From FEN-1219 sp963817615 (GTDB lineage: Bacteria; Pseudomonadota; Gammaproteobacteria; Steroidobacterales; Rariloculaceae): DNA of 64,000 nt. The notes beneath the pieces were generated by a model, which saw nothing but the letters and a program-made list of their open reading frames with translations, made no database searches and was not told the DNA's origin. Location: assembly GCA_963817615.1 (NCBI GenBank), contig CAWFPH010000002.1, forward strand, positions 2,170,001 to 2,234,000. Direction: 5' to 3'. Positions 1 through 8,674 of the stretch are shown here, piece after piece. Every line of letters starts with the position of its first letter. Position 1 is the stretch's first letter. A program made the translations under genes and the position numbers.

Positions 1-153
1 CGCGAGCTCGGACGCGGGCTGGTGGCCTATGCCGCCGACGAGGCGCGCTTGATCGTGGGCCAGCAATCGCAGCGGATCGCCGAGGTGTTGGGTTATCGCG
101 GCCGCGATGAGATCATCCACCGCGACGACCTTGTATTGGTCGACTCGAGATGA
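1..153 (+). CDS. proB: Glutamate 5-kinase, C-terminal end (partial)
   Basis: This is the last 50 codons of glutamate 5-kinase, cut by the window edge. The kinase phosphorylates glutamate in the first step of proline synthesis. The visible part matches the C-terminal PUA domain of the family: it begins RELGRGLVAY, contains IAEVLGYRGRDEIIHRDDLV, and ends in a TGA. It is followed four bases later by proA, the next enzyme of the pathway, which supports the call. The frame runs to the first base of the window, so the kinase domain itself lies outside. Confidence 0.9.
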   Translation, partial: RELGRGLVAYAADEARLIVGQQSQRIAEVLGYRGRDEIIHRDDLVLVDSR

Positions 154-157
154 GCCG

Positions 158-1444
158 ATGAGCACGGTGCAGCGAGAGCGCAGCTCGGAACTCTACGACA
201 GCATGATGGCGATCGGCCGGAACGCGCGAGCCGCAGCCGGCGCGCTCGCCCAAGCTTCGTCCGATATCAAGCGACGGGCGCTCGAGACCGCGGCGCGCGA
301 ATTGCGCGCCGCCGCCGACGTGGTGCTTGCCGCCAACGCCGAGGACGTGGCAGCGGCGCGTGCCGCAGGTCTGAGCGGCGCGATGCTCGATCGCCTCGCG
401 CTCGATCCGGAGCGGCTCGAGGCGACGGCCGCCGGGCTCGAGACCGTCGCGGCGCTCGACGATCCGATCGGTCAGGTCATTGCGCAATGGGACAGACCGA
501 ACGGCCTCAACATTGCACGCGTCCGCGTGCCGCTCGGGGTGATCGGCATCATTTATGAAAGCCGCCCGAATGTGACCGCCGATGCGGCCGCCCTCTGCCT
601 CAAGAGCGGCAATGCGGCCATATTGCGCGGCGGCTCGGAGAGCGCACGCTCGAGCGCCGCAATCCATGCTTGTCTCACACAAGCCCTCGTTGCGCACGGG
701 CTGCCGGCGAGCGCAGTGCAGATGTTGCCGACGCAAGATCGAGAAGCCGTCGGCATCATGTTGCGCGATATGGCGCAATACATCGACGTGATCGTGCCGC
801 GCGGAGGCAAGAGCTTGGTTGCGCGTGTGCAGCAGGATGCCCGCGTGCCCGTGATGAGTCACCTCGAGGGCATCTGCCATACGTTCGTTCACGCAGCTGC
901 CGATCTCGCGATGGCGCGGCGTATCGTGGTGAATGCCAAGATGCGCCGTACCGGTATCTGCGGCGCAACGGAAGCGATCCTGGTCGATCGTGCCTGCGCA
1001 GCGACGCATCTCGCACCGATCGTGCGCGGCCTCCTCGAGGCGGGCTGCGAAGTCCGCGGCGACGCGGCGACGCAAGCCGCCGATTCACGCGTGCGTGCGG
1101 CAACGGAGTCCGATTGGGGCAAGGAGTTCCTCGACGCGATCGTCGCGGTGCGCGTCGTCGACGGGCTCGATCAGGCCCTCGACCACATTCGTCGCTACGG
1201 CTCGGCACACACGGACGCGATCGTGACGGCCGATCACGCGGCCGCCGAACGATTTCTGGGTGAGCTCGACAGCGCGATCGTGATGCACAACGCGTCCACA
1301 CAGTTCGCGGACGGTGGCGAATTCGGCATGGGCGCCGAGATCGGCATCGCCACCGGCAAGATCCATGCGCGCGGCCCCGTCGGCGCCGCGGAGCTTACGA
1401 GCTACAAGTACCAGGTGCGCGGCACCGGCCAAATACGGCCGTAA
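158..1444 (+). CDS. proA: Glutamate-5-semialdehyde dehydrogenase (gamma-glutamyl phosphate reductase)
   Basis: This cytoplasmic enzyme reduces gamma-glutamyl phosphate to glutamate-5-semialdehyde with NADPH, the second step of proline synthesis. The 428-residue product has the usual family length. It carries the aldehyde-dehydrogenase catalytic cysteine in RRTGICGATE (Cys268), the IGIIYESRPNVT segment and the C-terminal HARGPVGAAELTSYKY signature. The open frame extends upstream to 107 inside proB, but the ATG at 158 sits just after the proB stop and gives the normal N-terminus. It is co-transcribed with proB, so the channelled kinase/reductase pair is encoded together. Confidence 0.96.
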   Translation: MSTVQRERSSELYDSMMAIGRNARAAAGALAQASSDIKRRALETAARELRAAADVVLAANAEDVAAARAAGLSGAMLDRLALDPERLEATAAGLETVAALDDPIGQVIAQWDRPNGLNIARVRVPLGVIGIIYESRPNVTADAAALCLKSGNAAILRGGSESARSSAAIHACLTQALVAHGLPASAVQMLPTQDREAVGIMLRDMAQYIDVIVPRGGKSLVARVQQDARVPVMSHLEGICHTFVHAAADLAMARRIVVNAKMRRTGICGATEAILVDRACAATHLAPIVRGLLEAGCEVRGDAATQAADSRVRAATESDWGKEFLDAIVAVRVVDGLDQALDHIRRYGSAHTDAIVTADHAAAERFLGELDSAIVMHNASTQFADGGEFGMGAEIGIATGKIHARGPVGAAELTSYKYQVRGTGQIRP

Positions 1445-1476
1445 CGGGCTTGCACGGATCGCGGCCGGCCCCGTCG

Positions 1477-3069
1477 ATGCAGTCCGGATCTGCACCGCTC
1501 GATCTGATCGTGATCGGCGCCGGCATCAACGGCGCCGCGATCGCGCGCGAGGCCGCGCTGTCGGGGCTGCGCGTGCTGCTCGTCGAACGCGGCGATCTCG
1601 GTGCCGGGACGACCGGCGCATCGTCGCGCCTGATTCACGGCGGGCTGCGCTACCTCGAGCATCTGGAGCTCGGCTTGGTCCGCGAATCGCTCGTCGAGCG
1701 GGAGCGGCTGTTGCGAGCCGCTCCCCATCTCGTCGCACCGCTGGAGCTGTGCATTCCGTTGTACGAAGGCGCGCGTCGCAAGCCTTGGCAGATCGGGCTT
1801 GGCCTGACCCTGTACGACTGGCTGGCGTCGGGCAGCACGTTGCCGAATCATTCGCGGCTCACGCGCGATGCGCTGCTCGGGCGCATTCCGAGCTTGAACC
1901 CCTCCGGCTTGCTGGCTGGCGTGAGCTACTTCGATGCCCAGGCCCGTTTTCCGGAGCGGCTCGTCGTCGAGAACGTCCGCGACGCCGTGGAGCACGGCGC
2001 GCGATTGCTGACCCACACGCGCGTAACGCGGATTCGAATCGCGGACGAACGGGTCGTCGGCGTCGACTGGCGCAGCGAGGCCGGTGTGGGGGGTGCTGCC
2101 GATGCACCGATCGTCGTGAATGCCGCGGGCCCTTGGGTCGACGAGGTGCTCGAGCCGATTCGTCATCGCCGTCTGATCGGCGGCACGAAGGGCAGCCATC
2201 TCGTGATTGCACATTTCACGGGCGCGCCGGATCGCGGTTTGTACGTGGAAGCGGGTAGCGATGGCCGGCCGTTTTTCATACTGCCCTGGAACGGCATGCT
2301 GCTGGTCGGCACGACCGACGAGCGCTTCGAGGGTGATCCGGCCGGTGCGGCCATCGATGCCGAGGAGCTTGCGTACCTGATCGCGGAGACCGAGCGTGCG
2401 CTGCCGGCGTCGAGACCGCTCGCGCCGCGCGTGCTTTACACGCAAACCGGCGTTCGACCGCTGCCCTATCGGCCGCGTGGGGCGGCGGGCGCGATCACGC
2501 GTCGCCATTTGATCCGGTCGCATACGCGCGTCGCGGGCCTATATTCGGTCGTCGGCGGCAAGCTCACGACGCACCGCTCGCTCGCCGAAGCCGTGCTGAA
2601 AGCGCTGCGGCGGCGCCTGCCGCGGTTGCGCGAATCTCCGACACGCGAACGGCGCTTACCCGGCGCGCTCGATTCGACCGAGCGCGACGCATTGCTTGCG
2701 GACCTGAGTGCGCAGTTGGGTGCGGCGCAGGCCTCGCGCTTGTGGAGTATTTACGGCGCCGCTGCGCGACACGTGGCGGCGCTTGCGCTGCGCAAGGATC
2801 TCGCCGGCACATTGACCGCCACCGGGCCGCTGACGGCGGAGCTCGTCTACGCGCTCGACGAAGAATGGGCGGTCACGCTCGGCGACATCCTGCTGCGACG
2901 CTGCATGACCGGTTTGGAGGCGGATTTCGGTCTCGCGGCCGCGGCTGCGGCGAGCGAGAGGCTCGCGCAGCTCGGCCTATGGTCGCGCGATCGTGCGGCA
3001 GCGGAGCTCGCTGCGTACCGCGATACCGCCGCTTCCCATCGTTCGGCGGCGGCCCGGGCCGCAAGTTAG
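1477..3069 (+). CDS. glpD: Aerobic glycerol-3-phosphate dehydrogenase
   Basis: This FAD-dependent, membrane-associated dehydrogenase oxidises sn-glycerol 3-phosphate to dihydroxyacetone phosphate and passes electrons to quinone. An N-terminal Rossmann motif (VIGAGINGAAIAREA) is followed by the family block TTGASSRLIHGGLRYLE, which shapes the FAD/substrate site. Later blocks are GTTDERFEGDP and VVGGKLTTHRSLAE. The product is about 530 residues, normal for GlpD. The frame opens with a TTG at 1450, but the ATG at 1477 is preferred because the FAD fold starts soon after it. The gene lies 32 bp after proA. Its stop codon overlaps the stop of the convergent small gene at 3066 by four bases. Confidence 0.93.
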   Translation: MQSGSAPLDLIVIGAGINGAAIAREAALSGLRVLLVERGDLGAGTTGASSRLIHGGLRYLEHLELGLVRESLVERERLLRAAPHLVAPLELCIPLYEGARRKPWQIGLGLTLYDWLASGSTLPNHSRLTRDALLGRIPSLNPSGLLAGVSYFDAQARFPERLVVENVRDAVEHGARLLTHTRVTRIRIADERVVGVDWRSEAGVGGAADAPIVVNAAGPWVDEVLEPIRHRRLIGGTKGSHLVIAHFTGAPDRGLYVEAGSDGRPFFILPWNGMLLVGTTDERFEGDPAGAAIDAEELAYLIAETERALPASRPLAPRVLYTQTGVRPLPYRPRGAAGAITRRHLIRSHTRVAGLYSVVGGKLTTHRSLAEAVLKALRRRLPRLRESPTRERRLPGALDSTERDALLADLSAQLGAAQASRLWSIYGAAARHVAALALRKDLAGTLTATGPLTAELVYALDEEWAVTLGDILLRRCMTGLEADFGLAAAAAASERLAQLGLWSRDRAAAELAAYRDTAASHRSAAARAAS

Positions 3070-3338
3070 CCGATCGCGTCAGCTTGCGGCGCGACCGCGA
3101 TGAGTGGTGCGACGTGGACCGCCGGCGCCTCGATGACGACGGCGGGCGGGGCTGCGGTTAGGTCGCTGCGTGCAGTCGCGCGGGCCGTCTCTGCAATGCG
3201 ATCCGCAAGCGTGCGTTCGGCGCTCTTCGCCGTGACCACGATTACGTCCATGTCGGTCGGCATGGTCTGCTCGGCCGACGCTACGCCGGATGCGGTGAGC
3301 AGCAAAGCCGCAATCAACGTTCCGCTGCGCATATTCAT
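3066..3338 (-). CDS. Small exported protein of unknown function
   Basis: The gene encodes 90 residues. A clear signal peptide (MNMRSGTLIAALLLTASGVASA) is followed by a short mature chain rich in Ala, Val and Pro. The start at 3338 is chosen because GGAG lies eight bases upstream; the frame itself opens at 3368. The mature N-terminus has MDVIVVTAKSAE, which resembles the first residues of TonB-dependent receptor plugs, but no barrel follows, so this may be chance. It overlaps the end of glpD tail to tail by four bases. I do not recognise a family, and a periplasmic location is inferred only from the signal peptide. Confidence 0.6.
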   Translation of the reverse strand: MNMRSGTLIAALLLTASGVASAEQTMPTDMDVIVVTAKSAERTLADRIAETARATARSDLTAAPPAVVIEAPAVHVAPLIAVAPQADAIG

Positions 3339-3459
3339 GGCCTTTCTCCACCTAATCAGAACAACCACGGTTCACAACGCGAAATGCTACGCGGACGCCG
3401 ACAAGCGCGGCTTGAAGAAAGATCAAGAATGACGAAGTTCGCTCAAGCCGGAACGGTTT

Positions 3460-3484
3460 TCGTGACCTCTTTCGCAAGTCACGA
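3460..3484. repeat. Inverted repeat between two minus-strand small genes
   Basis: Two perfect 7-bp arms, TCGTGAC and GTCACGA, flank an 11-base spacer. The repeat sits in the 196-bp gap between the small genes at 3066-3338 and 3535-3789. No run of T follows on either strand, so a classical intrinsic terminator is not supported. It could be a regulator site for the 3066-3338 gene or a weak stem. No other feature is visible in this gap. Confidence 0.3.
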
Positions 3485-3534
3485 TCGAGCAGGCGCGGGC
3501 TCTCGGGGAGGGCGGCGAGGCGCCGCGCGACGCT

Positions 3535-3789
3535 TCAGCTCTCTGAAGTTTTATCGATAGCCTCGAACACCACGGTGGGACGGTCGCCGCGGCGCGAGTA
3601 CAGATGCACGCTCGCCATGTCTTCCAGAGCACGATCGCGCTCCTCGGACGTGGCGTACCAATGGAATTGCTGCCAGCTCGCGCCGAGCAGCCGGGTGAAC
3701 GTGTCGCCGGCCGGCAAGCTCACGCGTATCCCATAGGGCTTTGGGAGGTCGAGCGGTTTCAACAAGTTGTGCGGGTGGCAAATGTGCAT
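3535..3789 (-). CDS. Conserved-looking small hypothetical protein
   Basis: The gene encodes 84 residues with a balanced composition and no signal peptide or membrane segment. The N-terminus MHICHPHNLLKPLDLPKPYG and the central SWQQFHWYATSEERDRALED read like a compact folded domain. The aromatic and charge pattern is typical of a real protein rather than a GC-driven spurious frame. It is transcribed divergently from the large ATPase/WD40 gene with 118 bp between the starts. I cannot name a function. The shadow frames on the plus strand over this stretch look non-coding. Confidence 0.6.
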   Translation of the reverse strand: MHICHPHNLLKPLDLPKPYGIRVSLPAGDTFTRLLGASWQQFHWYATSEERDRALEDMASVHLYSRRGDRPTVVFEAIDKTSES

Positions 3790-3907
3790 CTTGAGACGGG
3801 ATCGCGCCGAGTGCGCGTCATCTTAGCCGAACTGCCGACGGCTGCGCGAGCTGCGCTGCTGCAAGCGCGGACGGATGTGGGCGAATGCCGAGCTACAATC
3901 GAAGCGC

Positions 3908-6900
3908 ATGGCGAAAGTCATTCAGACCACGGATTTTTTCGTAGTGGGCGGCCCGGTGCAGCCCGATCGTCCGTGCTACGTGGAGCGCGCAGCAGATCGT
4001 GCCCTCGAAGGTTCCATACTCGCGCGCCGCTTCAGTCTCGTCCTGGGCTCACGTGCGATCGGCAAGTCGAGCGCGATGGCGCGCTGTGCACGCCGTCTAC
4101 GTGACGCCGAAGAGCTGTGTGCGTTGGTGGATCTCGCCCAAATAGACGCTCGCGGAGACGCTGCCGATGCCGACCGTTGGGCGTATGCAATTGCAAGCAA
4201 GATTGCCCACGAGCTGCGGCTGAAGATCGACCTCACGAGCTGGTGGCGCGAGCAAGCTGCACTACTCGGAGAGCGTCCGCTCGCCGAATTCTTTCGGGAG
4301 GTCGTGCTGGCGAACACCACCGTGCCGGTCACGATCTTCGTCGACGAAATCGAACGCACGCTCGACATGCCGTTCGCCGCCGAGCTGTACGCGGCGATCG
4401 AGGCTTGCTACGTGCGCCGCGCCGCCGAGCGGGACTACTCGCGTCTCACTTTCGTGCTCGTGGGCGTGGTCGCTCCACAGCAGCTCGACGATGCAGCGCG
4501 TGCGCCACTGCCTCGCGCCCAATCGATCGATCTCGCCGACTTCACTCCCGAGGAGTCGTATCGTTTGGCGCTCGGGTTCGGGGGCGAGCCGGCCCAAGCA
4601 CAGGCTCTCATGGACCGCATTTGCGCGTGGACGGGCGGCCACCCGTATCTGACGCAGAAGGTCGCTCGCGCGGTGAGTCGCAAGGGCGGTAAGCTCGAGG
4701 ATGTCGAGCATGTCGTGCGCGAGCAATTGATCGCGCCGTTCGCCGCTCGCGGGGACGCGTTGCTCGGCCAGATCGCCACGGCGTTGACGGCACGCACCGC
4801 GCCGGCGCGCTCCGCCCTCCGACTCTTGGGCCGCTTGGCGAAGGGCGGCAAGCCTGCTCCAAGCGACGCCGGTGCGGCGCAGACCCTGCTTCTCACCGGA
4901 GTCGTGGTGGCCGATGCACAGGGCGTTCTGCGATATCGCAATCGCATCTTCAGGGAGGTATTTGGACCGCGATGGGTCAGCGCGCGTCTGCCGCGTGGCT
5001 GGCGAAGAGTGCTTGCGGCGGCCGCCGTGCTCGCTTTGCTTGCGGTCGGCGCGAATTGGTACGTGCACGAGCTGCCGCGGCCGTACCTTGCCACATTGAC
5101 GACGGCCGGAGCCCCCCCGGAGGCCGTCGACGAGGCCTATGCCCGGCTCAGCCGCCTTCCGGGCTTTGAGGAGCGTGCCGAACGCCTCTACGCAGCCGCC
5201 CTCGAGCGGCGTAGCCGTGCAGCGACCAGCTTTGCGGCCGCGGCTGCGAGCGACGCGGCGCTGCGAGCTCTCGACGCGAACGCGCTCGCCGATCGCTTGC
5301 TCGGCGAGTTCTGGCTGCGGAAGGCCGAAGACGCGGCGCGCAAAGAGCGGCGCGATTCGGCCTTGCTGTATGCGGCCCGGTCGACGGCGGCACAAGGCGG
5401 CACGGGTATGCTCGCCGAGCTCGCGTCGGCGGATTATCCGCTCCTCGATCGCACGCTGCGAATGGCGATTCCACCGCCTCATTGGAGCGTCGACTGGGAG
5501 CACGAGACTCTGTTGTCGGTCGACGCCGGCAACAATTTGCAGCGTGCACGACTTTCGGCCGAGAGCGTCGGATCCATCGACTCGTCGATCGCAATCGCAG
5601 TGCGTCTAACCGCGCTCAAGGCGGCCGCGGTGTCGCGGGATTTGCAAGTGGCCGGAGACGGCTCTGCCGGAGACTTCGAGCTGACCGCGACGATCGCCCA
5701 TCCGGCGAGCGCGGAGCTGCTGCTCAAGCTCTCGGCGCCAAGCGGCGTCGAGGCCAGCGTGCCCGTTCCGCAGGGTGCGCCCGTCGAGACGTTTGTGTTC
5801 ACGGCGGCCGCCGGCTCGCCGCTCGCGGCGCTCGCCGACGAGGAACGCCGAGGCCGCTGGCGGCTCGAGGTCATCGACCGACGCAGCGGCAACGTGGGCT
5901 CCCTAGTGGGCTGGGGATTGCGGTTCGACGAGCAGATCTGGCGCGATGACCCCGATCAGTCCGTGGCGATTCCGGATCCAGAGCGCACCGATGACGTGGT
6001 GGCCGCGCTGCCATCGGGCGCCACGTTCGCCGTCGTGCGGCCCTCGATGCCCGGGCCGATCGGAACGATCGCGCTTTGGGATCTCGCATCCGGCCGGTTG
6101 CTGCGCGACTTCACGCTGCCGCGGCCGCCACGGGAAGTCGTGATCGATTCGAGCGCCGCGCGGTTGCTCGCCGTGAGCGGCAACGTGCTTACGCTCTGGG
6201 ACGCCGCCGACGGTGCGGTCCTCGCACGAGTTACAACGCAGACGGACTTCGTGATGCCGCCGATATTCTCGAGCGGTGGTGGTTACCTGATGATCGCCGA
6301 GCGCGTCGAGGACGGCCCGCCGCTGTACAGCCTCTTGAGCGCCAAGGACGGCTCGCTGTTGGGCAGCGTGGAAGGGCAGCGTAATGCGAGCGACTGGTGG
6401 CTGGGCCCGGGCGCTCGATACCTTGCGTTGCAGGATACGCCGAACACCGTGCGACTCGTCGATCCGCGTCGCGGCACGGAGATCGCGCGCCTCCAGCATC
6501 CGCACGCTCTGCGTCGCGTGCTGCCGCTTCCCGACGGCAAGGCGCTCCTGACGATCGATGCGCTCGGCGAGATCAGGCTATGGCCGATCGATGCGTCCGA
6601 TGGGTCTTCCGAGGTTGCGACCTACCTCGGTACGACGGCGGATGCCGACAGCGTGAGCATCGCAGCCAACGGCGCTCGCCTGGCGTACAGCGCTGCCGAC
6701 GGCGCCGTGCTCGTGCTCGAGCTGCCGACCGGTCGCCCCGTCCAGTACGTTCGCCTCGAAGGCGGCGCGCCAGGCGTCCGCACTGAGCTCGCGCCGGATG
6801 CCGACCGCTTGGTGACCAGCATCAACGGCCAGTTTCGGCACTGGAAGGTGCGAACAGAGCCGCCGTCGATCGCGTGGCAGGCCGATGGCGATGTCAGTGC

Positions 6901-7858
6901 GGTGGCCGTCGCCGCTCAGCCGGACGCGACCGTCATCGGTACCCATGGCGGTCAGCTTCGAGCTGCGTCGGGGGCGAACCTCGAACGTCCCATGCTGTCG
7001 TTCTTTGGTCATCGCGGCGACATTCTTGCCGTGGCCGTCGACGCTCGGCACGGCGTTGCCGCGAGCGGTGGGAGTGACGGCACCGCACGTATCTGGGATC
7101 TCGCGACTGCCGCGCCGGCGGGTCCGCCGCTGGCGTTGAACGTGGGGCGCCGCGTTCCCGTCACGGTCGTGGCGCTCGCGCCCGACGGCCGTTCCCTCGC
7201 GGCCGCCACGGATGCGACGGTCGTCGTTTGGCAATTGCCCGACTCGACGCCCGTCGCCCAGTGGCCGATGGCCGCCACGACTGCGCTCGCGTTTTCCGCA
7301 GACTCCGAACTGCTCGCGACGGGAACGCGCAATGGCGACATCGCGGTCGCTCCACGCAGCGGCGGTAGCACGCAGACGCTACCCGGCAACGCGGCGATCG
7401 AGAGCATCGCATTCGCGCCGAATGCGAACGTGCTCGCAACCGGCGACGCCGCAGGCGGCCTGCGGCTTCTGCGGTTGGCCGACGGAAGCGCCGTCGGGCA
7501 GTCACAGGGCCTGCCCGAGCCGGTTCGCTGGATCGGATTCTCGTCGGACGGCGCAGTGCTGTGCGCTGCGACCGACCACTGGCTGCACAGCTATGGTGTG
7601 ACGGCAGCGGGGCTGGTCCCGATGCATGCGCGGCTGTCGCGTCTGCGGTTCGCGCCGGGTGCACCGTTTGCGATGATAGGACCGGAACGGGTCCGTGTAG
7701 CGGGGTTCGATGAGAACGGCGAGCTCGGCGTCGACTCGCTCGATCTTGCGGCGACGGCGTCCGGTGCGAGCGATCCCGCGCTTGCCTCACGCGATTGGAC
7801 GGTCGCGTTGGGTTTGCGTCTCGCTGAAGACGGCTCGCCGGTGACCGCCGGTCCTTAA
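3908..7858 (+). CDS. AAA/STAND-type ATPase fused to a transmembrane segment, P-domain-like module and WD40 propeller
   Basis: The 1316-residue product has several modules. Residues about 10-360 form an AAA-like ATPase: a P-loop in GSRAIGKSS (47-55), a Walker B-like IFVDEIE (143-149), and the signature WTGGHPYLTQ (241-250) seen in AAA_35/STAND-like ATPases. One hydrophobic helix (about 367-386) follows. Residues about 585-675 resemble the proprotein-convertase P domain (pattern GRWRLEVID then LVGWGLRF). From about 690 to the end there are WD40-type repeats; the clearest contains SGGSDGTARIWDL. If the N-terminus is cytoplasmic, the P-domain and propeller would be periplasmic. The start at 3908 (MAKVIQTTDFF) is preferred over the upstream ATG at 3875 because family members start just before the VGGPVQPDRPCYVER block. 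The role is unknown; signalling or scaffolding is inference. Confidence 0.8.
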   Translation: MAKVIQTTDFFVVGGPVQPDRPCYVERAADRALEGSILARRFSLVLGSRAIGKSSAMARCARRLRDAEELCALVDLAQIDARGDAADADRWAYAIASKIAHELRLKIDLTSWWREQAALLGERPLAEFFREVVLANTTVPVTIFVDEIERTLDMPFAAELYAAIEACYVRRAAERDYSRLTFVLVGVVAPQQLDDAARAPLPRAQSIDLADFTPEESYRLALGFGGEPAQAQALMDRICAWTGGHPYLTQKVARAVSRKGGKLEDVEHVVREQLIAPFAARGDALLGQIATALTARTAPARSALRLLGRLAKGGKPAPSDAGAAQTLLLTGVVVADAQGVLRYRNRIFREVFGPRWVSARLPRGWRRVLAAAAVLALLAVGANWYVHELPRPYLATLTTAGAPPEAVDEAYARLSRLPGFEERAERLYAAALERRSRAATSFAAAAASDAALRALDANALADRLLGEFWLRKAEDAARKERRDSALLYAARSTAAQGGTGMLAELASADYPLLDRTLRMAIPPPHWSVDWEHETLLSVDAGNNLQRARLSAESVGSIDSSIAIAVRLTALKAAAVSRDLQVAGDGSAGDFELTATIAHPASAELLLKLSAPSGVEASVPVPQGAPVETFVFTAAAGSPLAALADEERRGRWRLEVIDRRSGNVGSLVGWGLRFDEQIWRDDPDQSVAIPDPERTDDVVAALPSGATFAVVRPSMPGPIGTIALWDLASGRLLRDFTLPRPPREVVIDSSAARLLAVSGNVLTLWDAADGAVLARVTTQTDFVMPPIFSSGGGYLMIAERVEDGPPLYSLLSAKDGSLLGSVEGQRNASDWWLGPGARYLALQDTPNTVRLVDPRRGTEIARLQHPHALRRVLPLPDGKALLTIDALGEIRLWPIDASDGSSEVATYLGTTADADSVSIAANGARLAYSAADGAVLVLELPTGRPVQYVRLEGGAPGVRTELAPDADRLVTSINGQFRHWKVRTEPPSIAWQADGDVSAVAVAAQPDATVIGTHGGQLRAASGANLERPMLSFFGHRGDILAVAVDARHGVAASGGSDGTARIWDLATAAPAGPPLALNVGRRVPVTVVALAPDGRSLAAATDATVVVWQLPDSTPVAQWPMAATTALAFSADSELLATGTRNGDIAVAPRSGGSTQTLPGNAAIESIAFAPNANVLATGDAAGGLRLLRLADGSAVGQSQGLPEPVRWIGFSSDGAVLCAATDHWLHSYGVTAAGLVPMHARLSRLRFAPGAPFAMIGPERVRVAGFDENGELGVDSLDLAATASGASDPALASRDWTVALGLRLAEDGSPVTAGP

Positions 7859-7997
7859 GACCAATCCGAGCGCCCTTTTTGCCGAATGTGTGAACTGTGC
7901 GGCGGGGCTCGCGACCGCGAGCGCGTTATCGTGTGCGGCGTTTGACGTAAGCACTGCGGACGGTTCCGCGACGTCAACGCCGACGAGCGCGAGACGC

Positions 7998-8672
7998 ATG
8001 ACCAGACTCACGGCCAAGGCCCGCATGGCGGTTACTGCGGCCGTTTTGACGGCATGCACGGTCGGGTGTGCTCCCTCCGTGCACCCGCGCAGCTTTGAAG
8101 AGTTCATGGAAGACGGCCTCGCCAGGGAAGGCGCTCTCGCTCGCTGCAACATAGACCGCGACGCCACGGCAAGCGACATCGAATGCGAGAACGCGCGGCG
8201 CGCCGCGGCTGCGATCGCCGGCGCCGAGCAGGACGCCCTCAGTGCGGCGCGCACACGCGAATCCGAGCGCAAGCTGGCGGCAATACGTGAGCGGGCCGCG
8301 GCCGAGGAGCGCGCCGCGACCGAGGCGGCCGCCGAGGCAAAAGCGTCTGCTGAGGCTGCCTATGAGGCGCAATGGAAGGGCAAAGGCGCCCGTCCGCCTC
8401 AGCAGGAGGGCGCCGCGGATGCCGTTGAAGCACCCGTTTTCGGCGCACCTTTGCAGCCCGGCTTGCCCGAGGCTTCTCAGCAGGTCGAAGACGACGTCTC
8501 GGCGTCCGACGGCCGCCTACCACCACGTCCGGCGTTGCAGATCGCAGCGGCGGCTCCACCCGAGAACGACATAGCGCTTCCCGTGCCGATCGTCGACAAG
8601 AGCGACTTGAGCGCGATTCCGCGTCCGTTCGTGCGTCAGGACGACGCCGAGCCGGTCGTTCAGCAGCGCTGA
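7998..8672 (+). CDS. EexN-like lipoprotein with charged coiled-coil region
   Basis: The gene encodes 224 residues starting at 7998; the longer open frame to 7890 adds an implausible leader. A lipoprotein signal ends in VLTAC (Cys20). The next segment, with FEEFMED, ALARCN and ECENARRA, matches the EexN pattern of two cysteines around a short acidic helix. EexN proteins are entry-exclusion lipoproteins in conjugative systems, but many chromosomal relatives exist with no known job. After it comes an Ala/Glu/Arg-rich helix (about 75-135), probably a coiled coil, and a Pro-rich tail. It lies 139 bp downstream of the ATPase/WD40 gene on the same strand, so the two may act together at the envelope (inference). 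No conjugation genes are nearby. Confidence 0.7.
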   Translation: MTRLTAKARMAVTAAVLTACTVGCAPSVHPRSFEEFMEDGLAREGALARCNIDRDATASDIECENARRAAAAIAGAEQDALSAARTRESERKLAAIRERAAAEERAATEAAAEAKASAEAAYEAQWKGKGARPPQQEGAADAVEAPVFGAPLQPGLPEASQQVEDDVSASDGRLPPRPALQIAAAAPPENDIALPVPIVDKSDLSAIPRPFVRQDDAEPVVQQR

Positions 8673-8674
8673 CG

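Noticed and set aside
1402..2523. 373-codon minus-strand frame opposite glpD
   Set aside because: Arg/Ala/Gln-rich shadow. The plus strand encodes a full GlpD.
7998..8672. Conjugation entry-exclusion system based on the EexN-like lipoprotein
   Set aside because: No transfer, relaxase or type IV secretion genes are nearby, and chromosomal EexN-like proteins are common.
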